This document shows positions 18,601-30,639 of a stretch of DNA of 64,000 nt, piece by piece. Under the pieces are notes generated by a model. That model saw only the letters and a list, made by a program, of their open reading frames with translations, was not told where the DNA came from and did not search any database. Origin of the DNA: Posidonia oceanica (Eukaryota; Streptophyta; Magnoliopsida; Alismatales; Posidoniaceae). A program made the position numbers and the translations under genes. The first letter of the stretch is position 1. Every line of letters starts with the position of its first letter. The stretch is from NCBI GenBank assembly GCA_037176725.1, contig JAZBRS010000026.1:56274501-56338500 (forward strand). The letters run 5' to 3'.

Positions 18601-19914
18601 CGCTGACCTAGAGCGTGTGAGAACAGGGCTGCGACGAGTATTCAAGCGGTGCTTCCTAAGGGGAGCTATCGTCGCAAGTGCGGATAGCTCGGAAGGGGAA
18701 TGGTCGCGAACTAAGTTGCAAAAAGGGGCGCCAACGAGGGTCGGTACTCGAGCTCTGGCAAAGGAAAACTCGCTTACCGATCACGCTGACACAATAGAAG
18801 AAAATCAGGGTTAGAAACTAAAAGATGAATGCAAATGAGTTAGTTAAGTGGCATGAATGATGTGCATGCTTTCTAGTATGCCCCCCTTACCTAACTAGTG
18901 TTTCCTAGCAAGGTTGTCTACTCCGGGTATCCCTGGATGTACGGGTCACCGACTCAGGTCAGAAAAAGTAGGTCCCCTGTCTAACTCCCGGCCCAAAGCT
19001 CAGGTAATGACAGGGTGGTGCGTTGGTGGCCTCTACCCTGCCAAAGCGTGGGTGGTACCCTCTACTAACACCGACACGACCCCCGGACAAGGAGGGGACG
19101 GACCGACCAACTTATGCCACGCCCAAAGCAGTGGAACAAGAGGCCGGAACCGTCCTTCGCAGACTAGTAGGTGGACTCAGAGGAGAAGAATGCATGCCCT
19201 ATATGATGCTTATGCAAATTGATTAGAGTTTTTTATCTTGCACATTTTATTAACCAAAGGGAGTGAAGGATTGTTTGTAGTCTCTAGTTGCCCCTAGAAG
19301 TTCTTTTTACTTGCATTTTTTAGTTAACCATGGGGGAAGCAGACAAGTCTCTACTATCCTAAGCATGGCAAGTGCAAAAGGGAAGAAAATCAGTCAAAAT
19401 GGCAAGCAACCATCATACAACACAACATAAGGCATGTTCATGGCATGTGCGAGTGTTTGTGAATATGATGGTGAAAAAGAAACATTCATCAAGTCAAAAG
19501 GCATGTAAGCATAGTATGTGCATGCGTAGTGACATAGCAAGGGTGTAAAAGAAGCATTCAACATCCAAAAAGCATGTATTTTAGCCAAACAAAGTATGTA
19601 GACATGCAATGCGCAAGAATTGAAGCAATAATGAGCAAGTAAGATAAAGTAAGGTAAAAGTAAGCAGACTGTAAAGGAGATAAGGGCACAAGCAAGACAG
19701 TAAGTAAAAAAAAAAGCAAAGGAGCAAAGCCAGGCAGAAAGAGAGCAAAAATCGAAGCGAAAGAGGTGCGAGAACCTAAGCGGAGTAGCCACGAAGCGAC
19801 TTGCTAGGGGTTTGCACAGAAACGCGAGCAAAACAGGCGAAGAAGGCACACAAGGCAGACAGAGCTGCAAAACAGGCGAGCGAAAAGCCGAGAACGAAAG
19901 CCGGAGTCTAGTCT
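18601..19914 (-). other. 5' leader of element A
   Basis: About 1.3 kb between primer site and gag. There is no convincing ORF. The part near gag (18880-19200) is GC-rich, with several self-complementary words (GTGGTACC, CCCGGACAAGG); the part near the primer site is rich in AAGCA/AAGTA. RNA dimerisation and packaging signals would be expected here by analogy but none can be identified. Confidence 0.65.
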
Positions 19915-19934
19915 AATCCCCAGGAGAGTCGCCA
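19915..19934 (-). other. Primer binding site, tRNA-Arg type
   Basis: On the minus strand TGGCGACTCTCCTGGGGATT starts one base after the LTR end ...CGCTACA. It closely matches the TGGCGACTCTGCTGGGGA site typical of Tat/Ogre-like plant elements, complementary to the 3' end of a tRNA-Arg. It is the only true primer site in the window and fixes the 5' end of element A. Confidence 0.88.
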
Positions 19935-20174
19935 CTGTAGCGATCCCGATCGGAATCAGGCTCGCTGATTTAGCGGCGATTGGATCCGAGGAAGAGGCTC
20001 GACTCGAAAACACTTGAAATCGAGGAGAAAAAAGGAAGATAAGACAAATCAGAGTCGCCACCATGTCTATTAACGGGAGACAAGGAAAACCGGGGGAAAT
20101 GCGTGAATTAACACGCAAAACCAAGCAAGAAATGCAAAGCAAAGCAATGCAAAGGAAACAAATGCAAATACATG

Positions 20175-20560
20175 CAAATGAGATGACTCTAGCCTAGGAT
20201 AAGGGCAGTACGGTCATTGCGGGCCAGAAGACAGGGCAAGGACTCCTGTTACGTGCGGGGAAGGTGTTAGGCACCCCCGACACGCCCGAGAATCGGTCTT
20301 TCTAGGCTTACGCTCGCATACGCAGGAAAATGCAGGATTGAATGCCTATGTGCCTATAAATGCCTAAATGAATGCTCAAGGTGTGCTCTAAGTGGGAAGA
20401 AACAAAGCAAGGAAGTAAACGTGCTCTCTAAGTGCTCAGCTACGCTGTCCGTGTTCCGAACTAGGCGAAACCTAGCTCGTGAGAACTCCAAACAGCAAGC
20501 ATCACAGCCCTGTATGCAAATACAGGCGAAAAAGCGAAACAGCGAGAAAACCATGCAATG
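20175..20560 (-). promoter_or_regulatory. LTR 3' conserved block (5' LTR of A)
   Basis: Same block as 12066-12470, including GGTGTTAGGCACC at about 20273 and CGGTCTTTCTAGGC at about 20294. Confidence 0.65.
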
Positions 20561-20583
20561 CAATCGACATGCAAGGGAAAACA

Positions 20584-20840
20584 GCACGCAAAACTAGACG
20601 AGAAAAGAGCAAGGCACGGAGAACGGAGCAAAAGAACAAAACCGGCACGCAAAACGAGCGAGAAAGCAAGGCAGCACGCAAAACGAGACAAGGAAGCAAA
20701 GAGGCACGCAAAACGGTGCAGAAGCGAGAGCGGCACGCAACACAAGCGAGAAAGTGAGGCAGCGCGCAAAACAAGGCAGGAAAACAGAGGGGCACGCAAA
20801 ACGGTGCGAAAACGAGAGCGGGCAGGCGAAACGGTGCCAA
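20584..20840. repeat. Short array of about 30-bp units (5' LTR of A)
   Basis: About nine units around the word GCACGCAAAACG. It is the counterpart of the 1.1-kb array in the solo LTR; copy number has changed several-fold between the two. Confidence 0.85.
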
Positions 20841-22558
20841 AACAGCGAAGCAAAAAACCTCGGAAAAGCCATGCGAATGCAAGAATGCAAGGAAAAGATC
20901 AGAAGAGGCCAAAGGGGAGGCAAAACAACATGTGTGTAAGAACAGACGTCGTTTAGGACCACTCAGAGTAGGTGTGAAGACCTACGGAGGGGAGGGTGAG
21001 CAAACGGAGGGATTACCACCTCTTTGCGACTGTTTCCCGCTAAACCGTTCCACGGTGTGTCTCGCACGCTGCCCAAAGCTCGCGATGCGATCGGATCGTG
21101 GAAAAGGGGGAAGAAAGTCACATTAAGTGGCAAATCCAAGGTAAACACAACGCAAAACACTCAGGAATACGCGAAACGGGGATTGGAATTTACGAGCAGA
21201 AAGGGGAGGCCCTATTCTATATGCTCAAAGAGACAGAAAGCGAAAACAAGGAAAACTGTGCAGATGGCATGCAAATGCAATGCAGGGGTTCAGGAGGACA
21301 TACCTGGAGATCCGGGAGCCTGATCTGAAATCTATCTGGTCCATGCTGAAGAGCGCTTTGCTGCGGTCGCCTGGGCAGCTCACTTGAGAAGATCCAACGG
21401 CCGGATTGGAAGATATCGCAGCTTCAAGGCAGAAGGGCCAGAACAGGGGAGAAGAACAGATCTAGGTGTTCAGGAGGTCCTAAGGGTGTACAAAAGGTCC
21501 TCCCAAGTGAAAGGGAGCTAAAAGTGCTTGGTGTGTGCGGAAGGATGCTAAAATGCAAGACTAGGTGGATGCAGAATGCATGCAAAAGTAGGAAAAAACG
21601 AGGGGAAAAGAACTTGGAAAAAGACAGGAGTTAAAAAGCATTTTGAAAAAGAAAGGGGCTAAAATGCAAATTTTCACAGAAAACAGGGGTCCACAGGAAA
21701 GGATTTTGAAAACAGGGGAGGACAGGGGTCCATTTTGCAAAAAAACTAGGCTCAGAAAGCTGTTTTGAAAAGAGGGTATGCTTTGAAAGAGGTTTTGAAA
21801 GCAGAAAGGGATCAGAAAGCAATTTTAAGAAAACTGGGGTCTAAGATGCAAATTTTCCAGAAAACAAGGTTCTGGGGAGTCTGGGAATACTAGTGGAGGG
21901 TCTATATGCAATTTGGTAAGCATAGGAGCTAGGATGCAACCTAGGGGCAAAATGGTCTTTTCACATGATTTTTAAAAAGATGCAAGGACCTATGTGTGAT
22001 TTTGAAATTATGCAGGGACAAAAATGCAATTTAATATGGAAAACATGCTCTGAAATCACTGACCATGGACTGATATGCAATTTTTTGAAAATGCAGGGTT
22101 GAAAATGCAATGCAATAAGCTAAAATGCATGCAAAATGATTACTGTGCATTTAAAAAGGACCTATATGCAAAAATGAAAAAACAGAGGGGCAAAAGTGCA
22201 ATGCATCAACCAAAAATTAAAATCAGAACCTAAGTTACTACAGTGCATTGGACCTAAATGCAAAAGCAGAAACATGCAGGGACCTAGAATGCAATGCAGT
22301 ATGGTAAACTTAATGCATTTAAATGAAATGATCTACCACAGGACCTATGTGCAAAAATCGAAAACAGAGGGACCAAACCACAAAATATTACAACTGAAAC
22401 ACACAGTAACAGGACTGAAAAGCAAATACTGAAAAACATAAATATAAACAGCAATTTAGCATGGTTTTAAATTAAAAAACAAAGCAGATTAAATGAAATA
22501 AAGACTGAAACACAAAAACGAAAAAACTTAAGATAGATATGCAATATTAACACAGAAA

Positions 22559-22567
22559 CTATATAAC
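22559..22567 (-). promoter_or_regulatory. Candidate TATA box of 5' LTR of A
   Basis: GTTATATAG on the minus strand, directly downstream of the GC-rich domain and collinear with the candidate in the solo LTR. Confidence 0.4.
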
Positions 22568-22584
22568 TAGAAAAATAACTAAAC

Positions 22585-24030
22585 AGTGATCTGCCGGCGG
22601 TGGCTGGCACTGTAGCAGGATGCCACCGGAGCTCAGCACCACCAGCACAGGGAGCTTGTGGACGTGTTGATCGACGGAGGCTGCTACCGGCGTTCGTGCG
22701 GAGCTCCGGAGATCACCGGGGGATCGCTCTGTCGGCTGGAGCAGCAGGAGGACCGGAGGCCGGCGTTGGAGAAGATGAACTGTCCGGCGACTTACAGTTG
22801 GAGCAGGAGGATCGGGAACTGACTTCTGGTCGGCGGGAAAGCAACAGAGGAGGGAAAGGGAGCGGAGGAGGTGAGGAATTACCTGTCTTCGCGTCTGGTG
22901 CGTGCTCCCGACCTCAGCAGAGTCGGAGCTGGCCGGCGATGGCTGTCCGGTTGCAGCGGTGGCCTCCAGTGGCTCGCAGAGGCTGGGTCTTCCTCAGGAC
23001 GATCTTTCGGAGCTCCTCGGACGATCGGACGAAGCTTCTGTAGCTCGAGCGGAAGATCGGAGTTTGTGGGTTGTCTGAAAGCAGCCGGAGGTGGGGGGCC
23101 TTGTCTGCTGCTCGTCCGGCGAAGCGGAGCCTTCCGAGAGGTTGCTGGGAGGCTAGCGAGGCTACTTGGATGACTGGAAGGGTTTTCTGGAGAGCGAGGA
23201 GAGAGTTTGGGAGTGGGGTCAGATCTGGGTCTGAAGTGGAGCTAGGTGTTTGTTGTGGAGTTCTTGGCCGGTGGTGAGGGATAGGGCCGGAGGCTAGGTG
23301 TTTCTGGAAGGTGGAGGTCTGGTGATTATCTGGGAGGAATCTGGGATGAAGGAGCGGGCTGTGGTGAAGGCAATTGTAGAGTGGGTTGTGTTGGGTTCAC
23401 AGTTGGAATGTCGGGTGGTCTGAAGGTGTTCTAGGTGGTGGAAAGGCCGTGAAGTGGTGAAGGAAGATGGCTGGTTGCTAGGTGAGTTTGGGGGAGCAAT
23501 TGGGAGAAGTTCTGAGGCTGGGAATGGGTTCGGTTTACTGGGAAAAGAAGAGGACGGTTTGCTGTGGATTTCAGAAGGAAAAGGAGAAGGATTGGGTGGG
23601 GAATGGCTCTGGAATTGGTGGCCTCTCTCCGGGATGCCAAGAAGGACTCTCAGGCTCTCTCTTCGGTTATCTTCTCTCTGGAATTGGAGGGTGCAAAGGA
23701 GAAGGGTGGAGGTCACTCAGGTGGAGGGAATGCTCTGGAATTGCTCTCTGAGATCACTCACGCTCTCTGGGTTTCCTCTCTTGCCGAAGGTCAATCTCTC
23801 TGGATCGCTCCCTGCCAACCTCCTGACGAAGTTGAAGGACGCAGGCTTATAAGAGGAGAAGCTGCCGGTACGCGCGCTGGGAATTTGAAAACAGCGGCGT
23901 CGCACTGCAGCAGAGGAGACGGCGAGCTGACCGGCACTCGATGCCTCCGGATTTTGTGCTGAGATGGAGGAGACGGCGAGCTGCTGTAGACTGAAAAGAT
24001 GGAGGACTCAAATTCGAATGGAGGAGGGAA
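22585..24030. other. GC-rich domain within 5' LTR of A
   Basis: Counterpart of 14745-16085, with GCCGGCGG words and a CT-rich plus-strand edge. It is diverged from the solo-LTR copy by substitutions and small indels, and no shared reading frame was noticed. Confidence 0.55.
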
Positions 24031-25763
24031 TCCTGTTGCCACAGCTCGCGGGAGAAAAAAAATCCGGTGGAAATGCTGAGGAAGGAGGAAGAAGAAGGAG
24101 GAGAAGGAAGGCGGGCTGGATTGTGCTGTGGGCTGACGAAAGGAAGAAGAAAAAAAAAAGAAAAGAAAAAAAGAAGAAACGGGCCGGAGGGCCCAGTAAA
24201 GAAAAGAGAGAAAGAAGAAATGAGAAGTAAGAAAGAAAGAGAGGGTAGGATGGGGAAATAAAGTTAGGTAAAAATAAACTAAAAATAAATAAAAATATCA
24301 GAAGGGTTGTGCTGTAGGTTAAGATTTTAATTAAGATTTTTAATGGTCATTTTGAGTTGATTAATGTGTTTTGGGCTTGATTAGGGTTTTAGGGCTTTGG
24401 TTTTGTTTTTAATTGGTTTTCACTTGATTAAATGTTTGTTAAACCTTTTTTAAATTGTTTTAAAAATTGTATTTCCCTTGTTGGACACTTAGGATATTAA
24501 TTAGGATTTTTTAGGATTTAATTTCGTATTAATCAAGGTTGGTTTTAGGTTTTTAAGTTTTAGTCTTCTTAGGGTTTCTTCCTTTTTAAGTCTTTTAAGT
24601 TATGTTTTGATTTTTATTTATTGATTTTTCTTGAAGTTTTTAGTTGAATTTTTCTGGTTTGATAGAGTGTTTTCAAGTCTTTCAGATGTGTTTTTCTCTT
24701 CTTTTTTAATTAAGTTTTTAACTTGTTTTTCTTATGTTTATTAGGTTAAGTCTTTTGCCTTCTTTAATTACTTGTTTTAGTGTTTGATTTTTAATTCTTC
24801 TTTTTAGGGTTTGTCTTTTAATTCTTCTGATGGGGTTTTTATTTTTGGCGGGTTTTGATTTTATTTTAGCCTTTTCCTTGATTTTTCAGTGTTTTCTTTT
24901 GATTTGTTTTGCATTTTTTAGCTTGCATGTTTGGTTTTTCTTTTAACTTGATTTAGTTAAGTTTAAGTTGTTATAGCTTGTTTAATATTTTTTTAATTGT
25001 TTTTCTTAGGGTTCTGATTTGTTTCTTTTGTGTTTTGAGATTTTACAGATTTTTATGGGTTTTTGTGGATTTTTGCAGAAGGGAGAAAAGAAAAAGAGAA
25101 GGAAGAAAGAAATGGAAAAAAGAGGGAGATAAGAGGAAAAGAGATAGGTTGGAGGAAAACGATTTTTTTAAAATTCAGAAAAAGTGTTAAAAATAAAGTA
25201 AAAATAGGGATAAGATAGAGGAAGGATAGAAGCACAGAGAGGGCCCACAGCCAGACCAGAAAAAGGATAAGAAAGGGATGAAGAGAGAGATGATAATCAG
25301 GAGAGAGAGAGGAGAGAGAAAATGATAATCCCGGAGAGAGAAAAGGATAATTTGGGTGAAAGAGGGTCTTAATGGTCTTGGAATGGGGTGAGAATTGGTG
25401 AGTGGGTAGTCTAGGGTTTGAAGTCTCGGTTCTGAAGTTTTGGTTTGATTCTAACGAGGTTTTGGAGAGGTTTCAAGGTGTAGAAAAAGGGTAGTTTCAC
25501 CTAGGTTTTCTAGGGTTTTTGGGAATGGGTTAGGTTTGGAAATTTCTAAGTTCTTAGGTAGGTTTGTTGGGTGGATAGTGGTGGATTTTCCTATGGTTTT
25601 TGGTTAGGTTTTGAGGTTGGGAAGGGGGGTAAAGGTTTGGGCCAAGACAGGCTGATTTTGAAGGGTAAAGAGGAGGGTTAGGGTTAGGGTTTGGTTGGGG
25701 TTTGAACCAGCAATCACCAGGAGGGCTCCAAGGGTCCGGGCTTGCCAAGATGGGGTGTCAACA

Positions 25764-25855
25764 CTTTTTTCTTTCTGGAGTTCACTTTTGTCTTACCTCC
25801 TTTTTTCTTGCTTCTTTTTTGTTCTTTTCTTTTCTTCTTTTTTAATTTTTGTAGG
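25764..25855 (-). promoter_or_regulatory. Internal polypurine tract (D)
   Basis: A T/C-rich plus strand beginning CTTTTTTCTTTCTGGAG, collinear with B1 39507-39622. The insertion of element A falls at its edge. Confidence 0.5.
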
Positions 25856-26433
25856 CTTCCGCTGTCCCTGGCTTAGAGGTAATGGGCGGCTAGGTTGGAG
25901 GCTCCCAGGTGTGAAATGGTGGACCATCTCCGAAGTAGTTCTGGGGGACAGGGTTATGCTACACGTCTCTATCTCTAGGGCCTGCTTCTGCCTTCACCTT
26001 CTGTTTGCCTTTTCTTTTATGCCCATACTCAGACATATTCTTTTATGGCTCACACTCTTGCTCATAGCCTAGCATCTTATCTCCCTCAGGAGGTGCAAGT
26101 CCTAAGGGGTTTGGTTATTCGCCTATTCTCATTTGAAAGGTGGCTCCTTCACTAGCTAAGACGCCTAAGTAGTGTCGGGTGAGGTAGGATAGACTCCGTC
26201 CAGAGCAGGCAAGCACATCCGATTTCATCATCGGGCCAGATGCAATGCATGATTTTTGCTAAGAATTTGTAGGTTTTTTGCTTGAGATATGCTGAAAGAG
26301 GTGGAAATGCAAGGATATGTGCAGAGAGTGCGAGAATGTAGAGGGGCAAGATTGGAATGCAAAAGAATGTGTAAGGGTAATGAGAATGCAAAGGATGGGA
26401 TGGGAAAGAACGCTCTGCAAGGCAAGGGCCGGT

Positions 26434-27507
26434 CTACTGATAGTACTTCTTGAGGTAGCATGCAATGACCGGCTCTGACTGCCCAGTCTAGTCCATGTCC
26501 TCAAGACTTGCTGCGCCGCCTGAGAATGCCTGCTTGACCACAAAGGGGCCGTGCCAGTTAGGTTAGAATTTGCCTCGACCATCTGGCAGGTGGATGGCTC
26601 GCAAGACGAGATGTCCTGGCTAGAAGCTCCTAGGCCGCACCTTCTTCAGGTATGCTCTTGCCATCCGCTTTTGGTAGCAGTGAGCGTTGTGCATTGCTTG
26701 TAATCTGTGCTCATCCATCAGGTTGAGCTGGGCACAGCGGTCCTCGACCCATTTTGCTTCTTCTAGCTCTACTTCTCTCAGGATTCGCAGTGAAGGGATC
26801 TCCACTTCGACAAGCAGCACTACCTCCATGCCGTACACCAGCGAGTACGGGGTGGCTCCTGTCGAGGTCCGCACTGATATCTTGTATGCCTAGAGTGCGT
26901 ACGGGAGCTTGTCATGCCAGTCTTTATGGGTTTCTGCCATCTTCTTCATTATTTTCACAATGTTTTTGTTGGCAGACTCCACTGCTCCATTCATCTGCGG
27001 CTGATATGGTGAGGATCTGTGATGCTTGATCTGATGCTTCTGCAGGTACTCCTCGATCCTCTTTGCAATGAAGTTCAAGCCGTTGATAGAGATGATTGCA
27101 TGTGGGACCCCATACCGGGTGACAATGTTATTTCTGATAAACCTCTCTGTCACCGCGGCTGTGACCGCCTTGTAGGAGGCTGCTTCCACCCACTTAGTGA
27201 AGTAGTCTATTGCTACCAGAATGAAGCGATGACCATTCGATGTAGTAGGGTGTATAGCGCCGATGACATCAATCCCCTAGGTGGAGAAGGGCCATGGCGA
27301 GGACATGCTATGCAATTCTTGCGGGGGAGCGTGCATAAGGTTACCATGGATTTGGCAATTGTGGCATCTACGCACGAATTGGCAGTAGTCTGCCTCCACG
27401 GTTGACCAGAAGTAGCCTTGCAACATAATCTTCTTGGCCGGTAGCACACCATTCATATGCGGACCACAACTCCCTGCATGAACTTGGAGTATAAGCGTGT
27501 TGGCCTC
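26434..27507 (-). pseudogene. Integrase of element D
   Basis: HHCC zinc-binding region (VRRCHNCQIHGN), first Asp in GIDVIGAIHP, second Asp in the altered word SINGLNF (the Asp of SDNG is replaced by Ile, so the active site is lost), Glu in SPYQPQMNGAVESANKN, and C-terminal GPFVVKQ. Trp before GIDV is a TAG at 27277-27279, and other stops fall near 26890 and 26620. It ends with KKYYQ and TAG at 26434-26436. Not functional. Confidence 0.9.
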
Positions 27508-28230
27508 TTACTTGCTCAAGTAGCGTAGGAGCATCTGACTGTATGACCTTCTGTATAGTTGCCCTGCCCCTAACACATACTTCGACGCCAGACTCGTCAA
27601 AGTTCTTCTATCTGCTGCTGAGGTGCCATGCGGGTGGCTGCCAGACTCCAGGAAGGCTTTGATGTCACAATACCAAGGCTGCTCTTCCACCGGATCCACC
27701 TCCTCTATGCTCAGGCAGTGCGCAGGCTGCTCCATGCATGAAACTGATACATCCACTGCTCGGTCTTCGGGTATACTGAGCCAGGATGCCAAGGTTGCTA
27801 GTGCATCTATGTAAGCATTCCTTGCCCTGTTCATGTACGAGAAGCGGATGCTTGCAAATTCTTCTACCAGCTTCAGCAGGTGTTCGTGATATGGCACAAG
27901 CTTTGGATCCTTTGTTCTCCAATCGCCATTCACTTGGGATATCACCAGCATGGCATCGCCGTGTACATGTAGCTTCTGCACCTCATGCTCGATCGCGACC
28001 TTCAATCCCAGAATGCATGCTTCATACTCTACTTCATTATTAGTGCATTTGAAGGTCAGCTTCCTTGCAAAGGGGATCATCTGCCCTTGCGGCGTGGTCA
28101 GCACTGCGCCTATGCCTCGACCCTTCTTGTTGATAGCACCATCAAAGTGCAACTGCCAATGCTCTAAGTCTTCAGGGTCCTCCTCGCCAAAGTCTTCCAT
28201 TGCAACGAGGATGTCCTCATCCAGGAACTG
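27508..28230 (-). CDS. Archaeal-type RNase H and connection to integrase (D), domain intact
   Basis: The second RNase H of Tat elements. Catalytic residues are visible as WQLHFDG (Asp), NNEVEYEACILGL (Glu), HVHGDAMLVI (Asp) and RNAYIDALA (Asp). It would remove the RNA strand of the RNA-DNA hybrid during reverse transcription. All four acidic residues are present and the frame is open over this whole stretch, ending at TAA 27508 where related copies have a Leu codon. The domain is intact but sits in a dead polyprotein, so it is a remnant and not an expressed gene. Confidence 0.85.
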   Translation of the reverse strand, partial: QFLDEDILVAMEDFGEEDPEDLEHWQLHFDGAINKKGRGIGAVLTTPQGQMIPFARKLTFKCTNNEVEYEACILGLKVAIEHEVQKLHVHGDAMLVISQVNGDWRTKDPKLVPYHEHLLKLVEEFASIRFSYMNRARNAYIDALATLASWLSIPEDRAVDVSVSCMEQPAHCLSIEEVDPVEEQPWYCDIKAFLESGSHPHGTSAADRRTLTSLASKYVLGAGQLYRRSYSQMLLRYLSK

Positions 28231-29500
28231 TGTCTGGAGAGGCTGGTATTCAGGCAAAGGAAAGTTTGCGAGGTGATCTGCCATAGCTTGGCCCTTCATG
28301 GCTCACTGCGTGACAAAGGTGATGTCGTACTGAGACAACAATACCTGCCACTTGACACATCTGCCTACCATTGCTGGCTTTTGGAAGAGGAACTTGATGG
28401 GGTCGTGTCAGCATAGAAGCCGGACTGGATATGCCATCATGTAGTGCCTTAGCTTTTGTGTAGCGCAAAAGAGGGATAAGTAGGTCTTCTCCATTGTGCT
28501 ATACCTGGCTTCGCAATCATTGAATTTCTTGCTCAGGTAATAAATTGCATGCTCCTTTCTAACAGATTCATCATGCTGGCCCAAGACGGCGCCCATGGAA
28601 TGCTGCGTGGTAGAGAGGTAGAGAAGCAAAGGTCTCCCCAGCGTGGGAGGGACCAAAACAGGAGGCTTGGTTAGAAGCTGTTTGATCTTGTCAAAGGCAG
28701 CTTGGCACTCCTTGCTCCAGTTAATCTGTGCATTCTTCTTTAGGAGCTTGAAGATCGGTTCGCATATAGGCGTGAGCTGTGCAATGAACCGACTGATATA
28801 CTGTAGGCATCTGAGCATGCCTCGGACTTCTTTCTCTGTCCTTGGGGGTGGCATGTCCACGATGTCTTTTACCTTCATCGGGTCCACTTCAATCCCCCTC
28901 TGGCTAACAATGTAGCCCAAGAGCTTGCCAGAAGATACCCTGAATATGCATTTGCTGGGGTTAAGGCACGGCTTGTACTTTCTCAAGTAGTCAAAGAGCT
29001 TCCTTAAACAGGCAAGGTGATCCTCAGGCTCTTTGGTCTTGGCAATCATATCATCCACATAGACCTCAACTTCTTGATGCATGAGGTCGTGGAAAAGTGC
29101 AGTCATGGCCCTTTGATAGGTTGCACCAGCATTTTTCAGCCCAAATGGCATAACTTGGTAGCAAAAGACACCCCAAGGGGTGATGAAGGATGTTTTCTCC
29201 ATGTCCTCTTCTGCCATTCTGATCTAGTTATAGCCAGAGAAGCCGTCCATAAAGGAGAGCATTTTGTGCCCTGTAGTGTTGTCGACTAGGATGTCAATGT
29301 GCGGTAGTGGGAAATCATCCATGGGACTCGCCTTGTTCAGGTCCTGGTAGTCGATGCACATGCAGACTCGTCCATCCTTCTTGGGTACTGGCACAATGTT
29401 TGCAAGCCATTCAGGGTAAAGGACGACCTTAAGGAAGTTAACTTTGTGCTGCTTCATGATCTCCTCCTTGATCATGAATAGCCACTGCGGTCCCCATCGC
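28231..29500 (-). pseudogene. Reverse transcriptase and gypsy RNase H of element D
   Basis: RT motifs: KKDGRVCMCIDYQDLNKAS, FPLPHID, MPFGLKNAGATYQRAM, VEVYVDDMIAKTKEP, LGYIVSQRGIEVDP. The following gypsy RNase H reads LLLYLSTTQHSMGAVL where active enzymes have an Asp in place of the first Ser, so it looks catalytically dead, as is known for Tat elements that gained a second RNase H. Stops: TAG at 29224-29226 (GYN*I) and TGA at 28408-28410. YVDD is intact. Confidence 0.93.
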
Positions 29501-30359
29501 CTTAGCTTCTGCTTTACTGGCCTTGCGTCTGGGTCCAAAGGTTGGTTGTGCACAACTATCTCAATGTCGAGGCCAACCATATCCTCGTAGCTCCAAGCGA
29601 AGACATCCGCATACTCCTTCAAGAATGCGATGAATTTTGCTCTAACCTGGGGCGACAGATGGGCGCTAATGCTGACCTCTCTGACTTCTTCTGCTGTGCC
29701 GATGCTGACAACCTCTGTCTCCCCTTCGACATGGAGGTTGGGGCCTTCTGGATCATCGTCGTGGGGTCGGAACTCAGGTGACGGTTCATCGTTCTCATCT
29801 TCGCCTGCATCATCCTCTTCTCTATATGCAAGAAGCTCCGAGAGGATCTCCTTCTCAAAGGTGGGGTCTGAGATATTGAAGGAGTGCAAGTGTTCAGCTG
29901 CTTGGCCCTGGTGATGCTTTAGGATGGTCACGCTTACCTAGGTGTTTCTGTATCCTCGGTACGCGACCTCTGTCCTGGCAAACTCCTCGACTGGCTCTGC
30001 CTACTCTGACTCTACTAACTCTGCTGTCCATGCTACTGCCTGTGCTGAAGCTAACTGTGCTACTGCTTACTGTGCGGGGGTTGCATGTGCTATTGCTTGC
30101 TACTGTGCTGTTGGTGCCTACTGTGCTATTGCTTGTGCATGTTGTGCTGCTGCTGGTGCATGTTGTGCAAATGCTGCTACTTGCAGTGCTACTGGTGCTG
30201 CTTGTGGTGTTGATGCCGCTGGTATCTACTGTGTTGTCATTTCCTCTACATGTTCCGGTGCGCTTGCCAGGGATATATCAGGCTGGCGGCTGATCAGTGT
30301 ACTGCCGCCCACTACATTGCCTAAGTGTGGCATGCGCTGCACAAACCACCTAGACCTAG
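29501..30359 (-). pseudogene. Acidic and Ala-rich linker (D)
   Basis: Linker between protease and RT, with MTILKHHQGQAAEHLHSF and an acidic stretch (EEDDAGEDENDEPSPEF) as in B0, B1 and B2. Beyond it lies an Ala/Gln/His-rich low-complexity part (about 29990-30240). It is truncated at 30359 by the B1 LTR; CCTAG at 30355-30359 is the candidate target duplication. Confidence 0.75.
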
Positions 30360-30505
30360 TGTAGTAATCCTGAATTCTGATCGTCCATGCACAATACCAA
30401 AGCTCGCATGCATCGATCAAAATAGGCTCACTATATGCGACAGGATCTGAGGGAAGAAACTCGACTCGGAAACGCTGGCAAAAAGAAAAGATAAGACAAA
30501 ATCGG

Positions 30506-30514
30506 AGTCGCCAT
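30506..30514 (-). other. Primer-site-like TGGCGACTC inside LTR (B1)
   Basis: Nine bases identical to the start of the true primer site, about 150 bp inside the LTR end, as in the other three Tat LTRs. Confidence 0.55.
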
Positions 30515-30639
30515 CAGCTCTATTGAATTGGAAGACAGGGAAAATTGAGGGTAAAGCATGAAAAGACATGCAAAACCAGATGCAAAGAGGGGGCAAAGGG
30601 ATGCAATGCAATGCTAAGCTATGCTATGCTATGCTATGA

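Larger units (their letters stand above)
3709..25763 (-). mobile_element. Element A: family-A Tat retrotransposon, 3'-truncated, RT-deleted
   Basis: Sense order is 5' LTR (25763-19936), primer binding site, leader, gag (interrupted by a solo LTR), protease, linker, [RT and RNase H missing], integrase, a spacer with a polypurine tract, a DUF7745-like ORF, and 3' untranslated repeats ending at 3709. No 3' LTR is seen. The 5' LTR abuts the spacer of element D, with CTTTT (25764-25768) as the candidate target duplication; its partner is outside the window. Without RT the element cannot move by itself. Confidence 0.85.
19936..25763 (-). mobile_element. 5' LTR of element A (5828 bp)
   Basis: It starts TGTTGACACCCC (25763) and ends GATCGCTACA (19936) on the minus strand, with the primer site adjacent. 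It has the same domain order as the solo LTR: AT-rich part, GC-rich part, TATA candidate, A-rich part, 30-bp repeats, conserved 3' block. It differs from the solo LTR by a much shorter 30-bp array and by lacking about 45 bp just inside the 3' end. The right side joins element D's spacer. Confidence 0.93.
25764..30359 (-). mobile_element. Element D: Tat retrotransposon fragment (pol), host of A and B1
   Basis: Sense order is linker, RT with gypsy RNase H, archaeal-type RNase H, integrase, and the first part of the 3' spacer. It is closest to family B in protein sequence. It is cut at 30359/30360 by the 3' LTR of B1 and at 25763/25764 by the 5' LTR of A. Its gag side must lie beyond B1, and its third ORF and LTR beyond element A, both outside the window. 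Confidence 0.85.
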
